DNA of 32,738 nt from Belliella filtrata (lineage in GTDB: Bacteria; Bacteroidota; Bacteroidia; Cytophagales; Cyclobacteriaceae). How positions within the stretch are numbered: the first letter of the stretch is position 1; each line of letters opens with the position of its first letter. The notes beneath the pieces are model-generated. The model saw nothing but the letters and a program-made list of their open reading frames with translations. It ran no database searches and was not told the DNA's origin. This document shows, piece after piece, positions 1-8,648 of this stretch. The DNA is taken from assembly GCF_022549775.1 (NCBI RefSeq), contig NZ_JAKZGP010000054.1:1-32738 (forward strand). Direction: 5' to 3'. The position numbers and the translations under genes are program-made.

Positions 1-3000
1 TCTCCACCTGTTAAGGTGATTGGATAAGTCCCAACTCCTGAGCTCACTAATGCAGTGGTGCTGATGCTTGGCTCGGTGGCTACTTTGGTGTCTCCATTTA
101 CTAAGCCATCATAGCTGATGGTCAAGGTTGGATTTATTGTACCATATACCTTGGTTTTATCTTCTGCTGTGATGGTTACTAATGCTTTGGTCACTTCAAG
201 ATCACGCTCAATAGGCTCAGCAGGTCCAAAATTTTCATCTCCACTTTGACTGGCTGTTATTTTTGTGACTCCAGCTTTTAATATGGTAGCTTCATTACCT
301 AAAATGTTAACAATAGTTGGATCTTCAGCTAAATAAGTAATTGTTAGCCCCTTGTCAGTTTGAACATCTCCTAAAATGAATGGTAAGTCACCATAGGTTT
401 TATTATCAATTTCTGGAAAATTAATTGTCTGAGGTAAAATTGAAAGCTCTAAACCTGGAATTGGATTAACTTCAATCTCTAAATCGAAATCATCATAACT
501 TATCGACTTGAAGTATGGGTAAGAAATATAGCCTTGGTCAACCAGTGGTTCTTTGATACTCCAGATATTTTCAAAATCCCAATTTGAATCAGAAAATGTA
601 ACCTTAGATTTCATTTCATTAGTTATCAACCCTTCACCTCCAAAATCACTTTCATCTAGGCCAGTAGTTTCAATATCCCAAAATGAATTTATCACGTCAG
701 CCCCTGACATACTCCCAACTATCGGCCCGACATCTGAAGTACTATCTAAATTCATTTTTCCAATAACATAGACATTCTTGATCTGTGAATTGTAATTATA
801 ACCTATGATACCACCGACGTTATTACCTGAAGCATGCAAGTCCACTTGGGAGTATACATCCTCTATTTGAAGATTATAACTTTGACCAGATATTCCTCCT
901 ATAATAGATTCCCCAATAATTTCCCCTTTCGCAAAGGATTGGCTTATTAGATTATTTTGGTTATAATTTTCACAATATGCAACTAGTCCTCCCAAACTTT
1001 CAACACCTGTAATCCTAACATCAGTATAACTACTGCTAATACTTCCATCGAAAAGATACCCTGCAATACCTCCTAAGTAATAATCACCTGTAACCTCACC
1101 TGAAAAAGAAGAGTTTGAGATATTTATCTTTTCGGATGCTATTCCCACTAACAAGCCTCCATAATAGCCATTTAATCCTAGCTTACTGTTTGTGACTTCA
1201 ATTTTATCAAAAGTTGATAAAGTAGCATAGGCAGTTAGACATCCTGAAATCCAGCCTCCTTCAACATTGAATTCATTTAACTTAAGATTCTTGAATTCAG
1301 AATCTTGAATAAATCCAAATAAACCAACTTGCCACTGATTTGGTCTCTTTATGTACAAGTCAGATATGGTATGCATTTCTCCATTAAAATGAAGGCCAAA
1401 TTGATAGTTTGAAGGAAGCCAACCTTCACCATTATTGGAAGTTTCTGAAGCATAGACTGAATAACCAGTACTATTTTTATCCAAATCATTATTCAATACA
1501 AAATAACTATTATTGAAAAAGCGAATATTGAACAAATGCTCCCAATCTTCAATTTGGTATGGGTCAGATTCTGTACCTGATCCAGCTGCAAAAAACTTTT
1601 TTGTATTCTCAACTTCAGTAGTTGCGGTTATGAAATTACCCCAAGCATCAGTAATAGTATATGTAATCAGAGTAAATCCAGGGGGGAATATATAAGTTCC
1701 TACTTGACCGTTACCAGAGGCTGAAACGGCACCTGACATTTGCCAATTTAGAAGAGCAGAACTACAATTATCCCCGAAAACCACTTCTGGAACATCTGTT
1801 TCCCAATTTACAGAGTTTTCAGATTGGCCTGAAATTCTTTCGATAGCAGTAGCATAAGGTTTTTGATTATCTTCAACAGTAACATGAAAAGATTCAGTAG
1901 TTTGGTTTCCAGCTAAATCTTCAGCTGTCCAAAAAATTATTGTTTCACCAACCCCCAAAACCTCATTATCCAGCGTATTTTCGCCAGCTGAATATTCTTG
2001 AAAATATTCATGAGGACCAAAACTAATTTTAATATCATCCCATGCTACCCCAGCTCCTCCTGAAAATAAAACTTTCCATGAGCCAGATGAATAACTGGTG
2101 TTTTCATTAAAGTTTAATACCTGACCTGATTGTATATTGGTGATTTTACCTGAAATATTGATTCCATTATCAATTAATTCAATCAACACAGGGCTTTGAT
2201 AAAATTGATTTCCTGGTCTACCATTAAATGAAGTATGAGTGATACCAGTGTAACCATCAATAAAATTATGAATTCTAAGGTACAAGCTATTGGCTGGCTC
2301 ATTCGAATTTCCTGGATTCCTCAACCCACTACCTCTAGTGCCCATGAAAGCAATTTGACCTCCTATATTAAAAGTTAATTTTGCTGTTACATATACTGGA
2401 TTGCTTTCAGTTGGTTGAAAATCATTGACTGTATAAAGTATATCACGACTGTTAACAGCATCTCCACTTTGGTAGGCACCATTTACTATTCTACCTCCAT
2501 CTGAACCAACTTGAAAGTTAGCATCATTCCATGTTTCGCCTTCAAAGCTTTCTGATACTAGATTTGGACTTGGGAGTAACTTATGCAATGAATAAGTTAT
2601 TGAAGCAATCCCTTCATTATTATCGGTGATTGATACAGGATCAAATTCCGTACCTATAATATTGTAACCACATTCATCAAGATCTGTAGTTCTTACGCTA
2701 TTTGTTGGAAGGATTACTACAGGAGGTTCGGTATCAGCAAGTGTTTCAAAACTCTCCACTCCTCCATAACTTGACCCTTCAGCATTAGTAGCATAAGCTT
2801 GATAGTAGTAAGTAGTTCCAATACTTAATCCGGTGATGGTTTCTTGGAAAGTCCCTGTACCGTCCCCTGCAGTCACATTGGTTACACCGACCTCTCCTAA
2901 GGTTGGTGTATTGTCAGTAGTAGAGTAAACAAAGCCGCGAGAAGTTACTGGTGATCCACCGTCAGAGGCGATGTTGCCAGCCAGAACAGCTTCGTTAATC

Positions 3001-4763
3001 TCAATTCCTGTGGCGGCATCTGTGTTGACAATTGGGCTTGAAATTACAATTTCTGCTGGTTCAAAATTGATATTATCCAAAGCAACGTAAATATTATTGT
3101 ACGGAGCTGCTTCTTCAGTATAAAATCTTAATTCATCGACATTATTCCAGCCGGTACCAAAAGTCAGTAAACCTGAATTACTTCCATATTCATCAAAATC
3201 CTCTCTAGCATAACCAATAGTGGCATTACCTATCCCATAATTTCCTGAAGTCCTTACTTCAAATCCAGTCACACTAACTACTTCTATTCCATTATCAAAC
3301 CCTTTTATTGAATAGACCTCAGATACTTCTCCATTGGAATGTCCAAAGAACTCTGCCACAAATGAAACAATCCTAAAATTATTTGATGATTGTGTACTTT
3401 TAAAACTCACATAACCTCCAGGAGAATCGCTTATCATTACCACTGCACTGCCTGAAAAAAGTGGACTTGATGTGATCGCTTGGCTAACTGCATTGCCTAT
3501 TCCAACAAGAGCGTCACTACCTGTATAGGTAATGCATTGATAAGTCAACGAAGCCCCATAATCTAAATTTTCATAGTCCCCAAAATCTTGATCCGGTGGG
3601 GTAGAACAATCCAATTCAGTCTCAAAACTCTCCACTCCTCCATAACTTATCCCAACAGCATTAATAGCATAGGCTTGATAGTAGTAAGTAGTGGCTGCAC
3701 TTAATCCAGTGATTGTTTTTTGGAATGTTCCTGTACCGTCCCCTACAATCACATTGGTTACACCTCCCTCTCCTAATGTTGGTGTATTGTCAGTATTAGA
3801 GTAAACAAAGCCGCGAGAAGTTACTGGAGACCCACCGTCTGAAATGATGTTACCATTCAAAACAGCTTCGTTATTCCCAATTCCTGTGGTAGTAGTTGTG
3901 GTTAAAGAAGGTGACAAATTAGAACTTGCTGGACCAATTTCAATATCATCCATCCTGAAATTCTGATAGACTGTACCAATAACGGAAAATTCTATTCTAA
4001 TCTCATCCACATTTGAAAACCCAGAAATCGAAGAAAAATTATCTGTATACATTGTACCAGAAATCATGCTGTTTCGGTTAAGGTTGGCACCTGTAACTGC
4101 CGAACCATCTTTGTAACCTTGGTATGTAATGTCCCAGTTAGTAAATGACCCAAAAGGTTGTACTTTTATTGACTTAAATGAGAATTTACTATTATCATTA
4201 GACTTAATAATCACTCTTGCTAGATTCGCATTGGGATTAGTGCCAACTCCTTGCATGAGGAGTAATTCATTCCCACTTATTACAGTCCCAGCGACTCTAG
4301 CGGTATGTGAGGGATCAATGGTAACAGAAGTAAAATCAAAACACGCAACCGTGGCCGTGGCTGAACCAGTTGCTGAAGACAATTCAGTGAATGTGGTAAA
4401 CAATCCTGAAAAATCTGTTACCCCCACAGCTGGGGGACATGAAAAAACCTTTATACCGAAACTCTCCACCTCCTCAAAGCCTAATCTTTTAGCATTTCCA
4501 GTATAAGAATGGCTTTTAAAAGTACGAAATGGATTTAATGCTGGGATGTCCTCCTTTTTGTTTGTATTCAAAGAAGAACTCCTGTCAAATTCGATAATAG
4601 TAGAAGAAGAAATGAATGGTTCAGTAAAACCATAACTTTGTCCAAAATTTAAACAAAACAAAACAACTGCTAAAATTGATGTAACCAAACACCTGTAATG
4701 CTGTATGTTTTTTTCAAAATTATGTATTAGACATTGACAACTTTTAGTAAAGTTATTATCCAT
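1..4763 (-). CDS. Giant secreted modular surface protein (FN3-like/HYR/GLUG/MBG), 3' end beyond window
   Basis: The minus-strand frame opens at ATG 4763-4761 and stays open to the left edge, giving about 1587 residues without the C-terminus. A hydrophobic signal segment lies near residues 24-44, ending GQSYG, after a long basic N-region. Two near-identical Ig/FN3-like modules (about 284-381 and 571-673) share the motifs SDGGSPVTSRGFVYS and TTYYYQAYA. A HYR-like module follows at about 960-1045. A region rich in GLUG-type repeats (GGISG, GGIIGYNY) spans about 1120-1370. The window ends inside an MBG-type module (ITAEDKTKVYGT and TYPITLTGG). Bacteroidota proteins of this build are usually exported and often carry a type IX secretion C-terminal domain, which would lie outside the window. 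Role unknown; adhesion or polysaccharide contact is a guess. No link to the xylan locus is visible. Confidence 0.85.
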   Translation of the reverse strand, partial: MDNNFTKSCQCLIHNFEKNIQHYRCLVTSILAVVLFCLNFGQSYGFTEPFISSSTIIEFDRSSSLNTNKKEDIPALNPFRTFKSHSYTGNAKRLGFEEVESFGIKVFSCPPAVGVTDFSGLFTTFTELSSATGSATATVACFDFTSVTIDPSHTARVAGTVISGNELLLMQGVGTNPNANLARVIIKSNDNSKFSFKSIKVQPFGSFTNWDITYQGYKDGSAVTGANLNRNSMISGTMYTDNFSSISGFSNVDEIRIEFSVIGTVYQNFRMDDIEIGPASSNLSPSLTTTTTTGIGNNEAVLNGNIISDGGSPVTSRGFVYSNTDNTPTLGEGGVTNVIVGDGTGTFQKTITGLSAATTYYYQAYAINAVGISYGGVESFETELDCSTPPDQDFGDYENLDYGASLTYQCITYTGSDALVGIGNAVSQAITSSPLFSGSAVVMISDSPGGYVSFKSTQSSNNFRIVSFVAEFFGHSNGEVSEVYSIKGFDNGIEVVSVTGFEVRTSGNYGIGNATIGYAREDFDEYGSNSGLLTFGTGWNNVDELRFYTEEAAPYNNIYVALDNINFEPAEIVISSPIVNTDAATGIEINEAVLAGNIASDGGSPVTSRGFVYSTTDNTPTLGEVGVTNVTAGDGTGTFQETITGLSIGTTYYYQAYATNAEGSSYGGVESFETLADTEPPVVILPTNSVRTTDLDECGYNIIGTEFDPVSITDNNEGIASITYSLHKLLPSPNLVSESFEGETWNDANFQVGSDGGRIVNGAYQSGDAVNSRDILYTVNDFQPTESNPVYVTAKLTFNIGGQIAFMGTRGSGLRNPGNSNEPANSLYLRIHNFIDGYTGITHTSFNGRPGNQFYQSPVLIELIDNGINISGKITNIQSGQVLNFNENTSYSSGSWKVLFSGGAGVAWDDIKISFGPHEYFQEYSAGENTLDNEVLGVGETIIFWTAEDLAGNQTTESFHVTVEDNQKPYATAIERISGQSENSVNWETDVPEVVFGDNCSSALLNWQMSGAVSASGNGQVGTYIFPPGFTLITYTITDAWGNFITATTEVENTKKFFAAGSGTESDPYQIEDWEHLFNIRFFNNSYFVLNNDLDKNSTGYSVYASETSNNGEGWLPSNYQFGLHFNGEMHTISDLYIKRPNQWQVGLFGFIQDSEFKNLKLNEFNVEGGWISGCLTAYATLSTFDKIEVTNSKLGLNGYYGGLLVGIASEKINISNSSFSGEVTGDYYLGGIAGYLFDGSISSSYTDVRITGVESLGGLVAYCENYNQNNLISQSFAKGEIIGESIIGGISGQSYNLQIEDVYSQVDLHASGNNVGGIIGYNYNSQIKNVYVIGKMNLDSTSDVGPIVGSMSGADVINSFWDIETTGLDESDFGGEGLITNEMKSKVTFSDSNWDFENIWSIKEPLVDQGYISYPYFKSISYDDFDLEIEVNPIPGLELSILPQTINFPEIDNKTYGDLPFILGDVQTDKGLTITYLAEDPTIVNILGNEATILKAGVTKITASQSGDENFGPAEPIERDLEVTKALVTITAEDKTKVYGTINPTLTISYDGLVNGDTKVATEPSISTTALVSSGVGTYPITLTGG
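2746..3000 (-). repeat. Intragenic repeat module copy 2 (FN3-like)
   Basis: This stretch of the giant surface gene is nearly the same in nucleotide sequence as 3622-3876, offset by exactly 876 bp (292 codons) with no indels at either boundary. Both encode the SDGGSPVTSRGFVYS module. Confidence 0.8.
3622..3876 (-). repeat. Intragenic repeat module copy 1 (FN3-like)
   Basis: Partner of the repeat at 2746-3000, in the same frame and orientation. A short degenerate echo of the module boundary (the VESF region) also occurs near 4455-4480. Confidence 0.8.
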
Positions 4764-5210
4764 AAAATATATTAAGGTTTAGAAATGGGTGAATTAATTC
4801 CTGGCAGAATTATTGGCCAAAAAACTTTATTTATTTACAATTTTACAACCTCTTCTGACCCCAAATACCGAAAATGAAACAACAAGTCAGAGAAGTCCAA
4901 AATACCATTTTCAAACAGCAAAATTGGAAATTTGAAAAATGAGGTTTCTGAAAAAAAATTTACCCATGAAAACTGAAAGTCAGGTTTTGCAACCAAAATC
5001 AATACGTCAAAACTGAATATAAATGAAAATTGACATAAATATTGATCTCGGAAAAGTATAAAATACGCTACCAATTCATCACTGAATCCTATGAAAATTC
5101 TGTCACTGAATACTGGCAATCACATTTCTTCAAGGCATAAATTTAGCACCGCTATTTTTATCAAAACTAAAAATATTGTACATTTAACAATAGCCAAACA
5201 ATATAAAGTG
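4764..5210. other. Intergenic stretch without a supported gene
   Basis: AT-rich spacer between the divergent surface protein and lipoprotein genes. It must hold both promoters, but I could not assign a -33/-7 pair with confidence. A 94-codon minus-strand open frame here has no recognisable protein character. Confidence 0.5.
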
Positions 5211-5690
5211 ATGAATCAATTTAAACTCAAATCAATTATCACAATTCTTTTTATGCTATTGTTTGCCTCCTCATGCCTTGTAGATTCATCCGAAGATTTG
5301 GAACCAATAATTGATCCTATTGAAATACCTGTAGGTGCATGGATAGAAGTAGAGAGGATCATCGGAGAAAATGAAGTAGAGGAGCTAGAAGCGGGAAATA
5401 AACTGATGCTTTGGACCATGGAATTTAAAGAAGGTTCTCAAAATTATGGGAATTTAGAATTGGCCTTATTTTACGAATACAATGCAGAAAACCTAAACAT
5501 TGATATGAATCATAGTGGCGATATCAAATTTGAAAATGGCCTGGTTACTTTTTTTAATAATACAAATGGTGGATTTGGAGTTCCTGTAGCCATATTGAAA
5601 TATGAACAAAATGAAGAGTACCTAACATTGATAGACACAACAGCAACCCCACAAGTTGAAATTAAACTGATTCAATTAGAAAATGAATAG
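5211..5690 (+). CDS. Small lipoprotein of unknown function
   Basis: Encodes 159 residues from ATG 5211. I chose this start because it gives a textbook lipoprotein signal: MNQFKLK, then a hydrophobic run ending LLFASSC, with lipidation predicted at Cys22. An upstream in-frame ATG at 5091 would bury that signal behind 40 unrelated residues. The mature part is acidic and probably mostly beta (GAWIEVERI, MLWTMEFKEG, ILKYEQNEEYLTLID). This is loosely reminiscent of lipocalin-like periplasmic lipoproteins, but I do not recognise the family. It faces the xylA end of the PUL and is followed by a hairpin that terminates xylA. No functional link to xylan use can be shown. Confidence 0.75.
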   Translation: MNQFKLKSIITILFMLLFASSCLVDSSEDLEPIIDPIEIPVGAWIEVERIIGENEVEELEAGNKLMLWTMEFKEGSQNYGNLELALFYEYNAENLNIDMNHSGDIKFENGLVTFFNNTNGGFGVPVAILKYEQNEEYLTLIDTTATPQVEIKLIQLENE

Positions 5691-5729
5691 GTTCGATTAA
5701 AGCTAAACCAAAACATAAAGTGTATAAGC

Positions 5730-5763
5730 AAAAAAACCTTTGAGGTTACAAGAACCCCAAAGG
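5730..5763 (-). terminator. Rho-independent terminator after xylA
   Basis: On the minus strand an 11-bp stem with one mismatch (AACCCCAAAGG pairs with CCTTTGAGGTT on the plus strand, 5-nt loop) is followed by seven T residues. It sits just past the xylA stop and closes the uxuA-GH115-xylB-xylA unit. It may also slow transcripts from the convergent lipoprotein gene. Confidence 0.75.
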
Positions 5764-5785
5764 TCAATTAGAATTTTAGCTTCTC

Positions 5786-7099
5786 TTAAATGAATTGATT
5801 GAGAATATTCTCATACAATTCTTGCTTGCCGCTAGTTTGCTTAGGCTCGCCTGTTGCCAGAGCATGAGCACGAAGGTCTTCAAGTGTCAACTTACCTGCT
5901 TCAAACTCACTTCCTTTTCCTTCGTCAAATGAAGCATAACGCTTCTGACGCAAAGACTTATAAGCTGATTTTTCTAAGATCTCTTCTGCAATGATCAATG
6001 ATCTTGCAAAAGCATCCATACTTCCTATATGCGCATGGAAAAGATCCTCCATATCTGTGGAGTTTCTTCTGATTTTGGCATCGAAGTTTACACCACCACC
6101 ATCGATTCCTCCACCTTCAAGGATTACCAATTGACATTCTGTAAGCTCCTGAAGGTTGATCGCAAACTGATCAGTATCCCAACCATTTTGGTAGTCACCC
6201 CTATTCGCATCGATACTACCTAGCATTCCTGCATCTACAGCCACTTGAAGCTCATGTTGGAAAGTATGTCCCGCAAGGGTAGCATGGTTCACTTCTAGGT
6301 TCAATTTAAAGTCCTTGTCCAATCCATGGTGTCTCAAAAACCCAACTACAGTAGCAGCATCGTAATCATACTGATGCTTGGTAGGCTCCATAGGCTTAGG
6401 CTCAATCAGGAAGTTACCTTTGAAACCTTTAGACCTTGCATAGTCTCTAGCCATAGTCAAGAACTGGGCTAAGTGCGAAGTCTCTCTCTTCATATCGGTG
6501 TTCAACAAGGACATATACCCTTCACGACCTCCCCAGAACACATAGTTTTCACCTCCTAGCTTGATCGTCGCGTCGATGGAGTTTTTCACCTGCGTACCAG
6601 CCCATGCAACTACATCAAAATCAGGGTTGGTAGAAGCACCATTCATGTATCTAGGATTCGAGAAAACATTTGCAGTTCCCCAAAGTAACTTTACACCAGT
6701 CTCTTTTTGCTTTTCCAAAGCATAGTCAGTAATGATTTTCATCCTTTCTTCATACTCTTCGATAGAAGCTCCCTCGTCAATCAAATCAATGTCATGAAAA
6801 CAATAATATGGAGCTCCTATTTTTACAAAAAATTCAAAAGCTGCATCCATCTTATCTTTTGCTCTTTGTACTGCGTCTTCATTGGCATCCCAAGGATGTA
6901 CCATAGTACCTGGACCAAAAGGATCTGCACCTGTAGCACAGAATGAATGCCAATAAGCAATAGCAAACTTGAAGTGCTCCTTCATGGTCTTGCCTGCCAC
7001 AACTCTTTGCTCATCATAAAACTTGAATGCAAGAGGATTCTGAGATTCTCTTCCTTCAAACTTGATCTTATCAATATTAGGGAAATAGGTTTTTGACAT
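5786..7099 (-). CDS. xylA: Xylose isomerase
   Basis: Interconverts D-xylose and D-xylulose in the cytoplasm (EC 5.3.1.5). The 437-residue length fits the long (class II) family. Visible active-site elements are FHDID (His102, Asp105), the VFWGGREGY signature near 187-195, the metal ligands in LIEPKP (Glu233) and LEVNHA (Glu269, His272), and SIDANRGD (Asp297). The start at 7099 gives the family-typical N-terminus SKTYFP. The gene begins 35 bp after the xylB stop on the same strand and is the last gene before a clear terminator, so it is probably the distal cistron of the uxuA-GH115-xylB-xylA operon. It processes xylose released from xylan by enzymes of this locus. Nothing looks degraded. Confidence 0.97.
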   Translation of the reverse strand: MSKTYFPNIDKIKFEGRESQNPLAFKFYDEQRVVAGKTMKEHFKFAIAYWHSFCATGADPFGPGTMVHPWDANEDAVQRAKDKMDAAFEFFVKIGAPYYCFHDIDLIDEGASIEEYEERMKIITDYALEKQKETGVKLLWGTANVFSNPRYMNGASTNPDFDVVAWAGTQVKNSIDATIKLGGENYVFWGGREGYMSLLNTDMKRETSHLAQFLTMARDYARSKGFKGNFLIEPKPMEPTKHQYDYDAATVVGFLRHHGLDKDFKLNLEVNHATLAGHTFQHELQVAVDAGMLGSIDANRGDYQNGWDTDQFAINLQELTECQLVILEGGGIDGGGVNFDAKIRRNSTDMEDLFHAHIGSMDAFARSLIIAEEILEKSAYKSLRQKRYASFDEGKGSEFEAGKLTLEDLRAHALATGEPKQTSGKQELYENILNQFI

Positions 7100-7134
7100 G
7101 ATTATAAATTTAATTGTTTGTTTTATATTTTTAT

Positions 7135-8637
7135 CTACTTGTTTTTGACTTTATCCAAATAGCCTTTCCAGTTTTCATATACCTCTTGGTATGCAACAGT
7201 CAGCTTTTGATCTGGCTCAAGAGAAGCGATTTTTTCCAAACCTGCAAAAGCATCATCATGATTGCTGAATAATCCTAGACCAATACCAGCACCTCTGGCA
7301 GCACCTTGAGATCCATCCGTATCATAAAGTTCAAGAGAAACTTGATTCATATTGACAAATGCTTCTCTGAAAATTGGGCTCAAAAACATGTTAGCATGTC
7401 CTGCTTTGACAGTCTTGAGATCCAAGCCCATAGCTTTCATGATATCAAAACCATAGGTCAAAGAGGAAACAATTCCCTCTTGGGCAGCTTTCAAGACATG
7501 TCGTCGGTCATGCTTCAGCAAATTCAAGCCTTGTAGACTTGCATCCACTGTTTTGTTTTCCATGATTCGCTCCACACCATTTCCAAAGGGTATAAAAGTC
7601 AAGCCTTCAGCTCCAATTGGGGCTTGAGCGGCCAAATCATTCATCTCTGGATAGGTAATCTGCTCTCCTCCTATCAACCTTTTGACCCATGAGTTCAAGA
7701 TTCCTGTACCATTCACGCAGAGAAGTACACCATATCGAGGAGCCTCTATTGTATGATTGACGTGAACGAAGGTATTTACCCTAGACTTTGGATCATAGAG
7801 TGGTTCTTCGGTGACGCCATACACAGTGCCTGAGGTACCAGCTGTTGTCGCTAGCTCACCTGCTTTCAGTACATTTAGCGAAAGGGCATTGTTAGGCTGA
7901 TCTCCTGACCTATAGCAAATAGGGATACCTGAATCTATACCTAACGCTGCGGCTGCCACCTCATTGACTTTACTTTGTACAGAAAATGAAGGAATGACAT
8001 CTGGGATCAATGAACCATCTATTTGGTAAACATCTAGAACTTTCTGGCTGATTCCATTTGACTTGAAATCCCAAAAAATTCCTTCAGAAAGCCCTGACTC
8101 GGATGTCAAAACCTCACCACTTAGCTTCATGGCAATAAAATCACCTGGAAGCATTATTTTATGAATTCTCTCATACAGCGCTGGTTCATTTTCTTGAACC
8201 CAGCGAAGCTTAGATGCTGTGAAGTTACCCGGTGAATTTAACAAATGAGGGAGACAATAATCAGCCCCCAATTGATCAAATGCTGCATTCCCAATCTCTA
8301 CTGCCCTACTGTCACACCAGATGATCGCAGGACGAAGCACTTGCTGCTGTTCATCCACAAGCACCAAACCATGCATTTGGTATGAAATACCTATCGCTTT
8401 GATTTCACCTGACTTCACTTGGGCTTTTTGGACCAAAATCTGCGTGCATTGTACAGCATAGTCCCACCACATCATAGGGTCTTGCTCCGCCCAATCCTTA
8501 TGGGGAGAGTCTATGGGCATTTCTACTTTTGGAAGCCCCTCTGATGCTACCGCTTTTCCAGTATCAGCATCTAGCAAAGTAGCCTTTACGGATGAGCTTC
8601 CAATATCATAGCCTAATAATAATTTTCTCATTGTCAT
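7135..8637 (-). CDS. xylB: Xylulokinase (FGGY family)
   Basis: Phosphorylates D-xylulose to D-xylulose-5-phosphate with ATP (EC 2.7.1.17), feeding the pentose phosphate pathway. The 500 residues show the N-terminal phosphate loop [10 protein letters not shown] (9-18), the substrate motif YQMHG (86-90), WCDS (107-110), catalytic Asp246 in SGDQPNNA, and the second-domain ATP motif [10 protein letters not shown] (265-274). The C-terminal [14 protein letters not shown] is typical of FGGY kinases. The N-terminus reads MTMRK, so the start could be Met1 or Met3. It lies 11 bp after the GH115A stop and 35 bp before xylA, consistent with cotranscription. Other FGGY sugar kinases are possible in principle, but pairing with xylA makes xylulokinase very likely. 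Confidence 0.95.
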   Translation of the reverse strand: MTMRKLLLGYDIGSSSVKATLLDADTGKAVASEGLPKVEMPIDSPHKDWAEQDPMMWWDYAVQCTQILVQKAQVKSGEIKAIGISYQMHGLVLVDEQQQVLRPAIIWCDSRAVEIGNAAFDQLGADYCLPHLLNSPGNFTASKLRWVQENEPALYERIHKIMLPGDFIAMKLSGEVLTSESGLSEGIFWDFKSNGISQKVLDVYQIDGSLIPDVIPSFSVQSKVNEVAAAALGIDSGIPICYRSGDQPNNALSLNVLKAGELATTAGTSGTVYGVTEEPLYDPKSRVNTFVHVNHTIEAPRYGVLLCVNGTGILNSWVKRLIGGEQITYPEMNDLAAQAPIGAEGLTFIPFGNGVERIMENKTVDASLQGLNLLKHDRRHVLKAAQEGIVSSLTYGFDIMKAMGLDLKTVKAGHANMFLSPIFREAFVNMNQVSLELYDTDGSQGAARGAGIGLGLFSNHDDAFAGLEKIASLEPDQKLTVAYQEVYENWKGYLDKVKNK

Positions 8638-8648
8638 TCAAATATAAA

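Noticed and set aside
4835-5119. 94-codon minus-strand open frame
   Set aside because: Phe-rich, no domain character, overlaps the spacer and the upstream part of the lipoprotein region; probably chance in AT-rich DNA.
5091-5210. Upstream ATG extension of the small lipoprotein
   Set aside because: It would put 40 unrelated residues before a clear lipoprotein signal that starts at ATG 5211.
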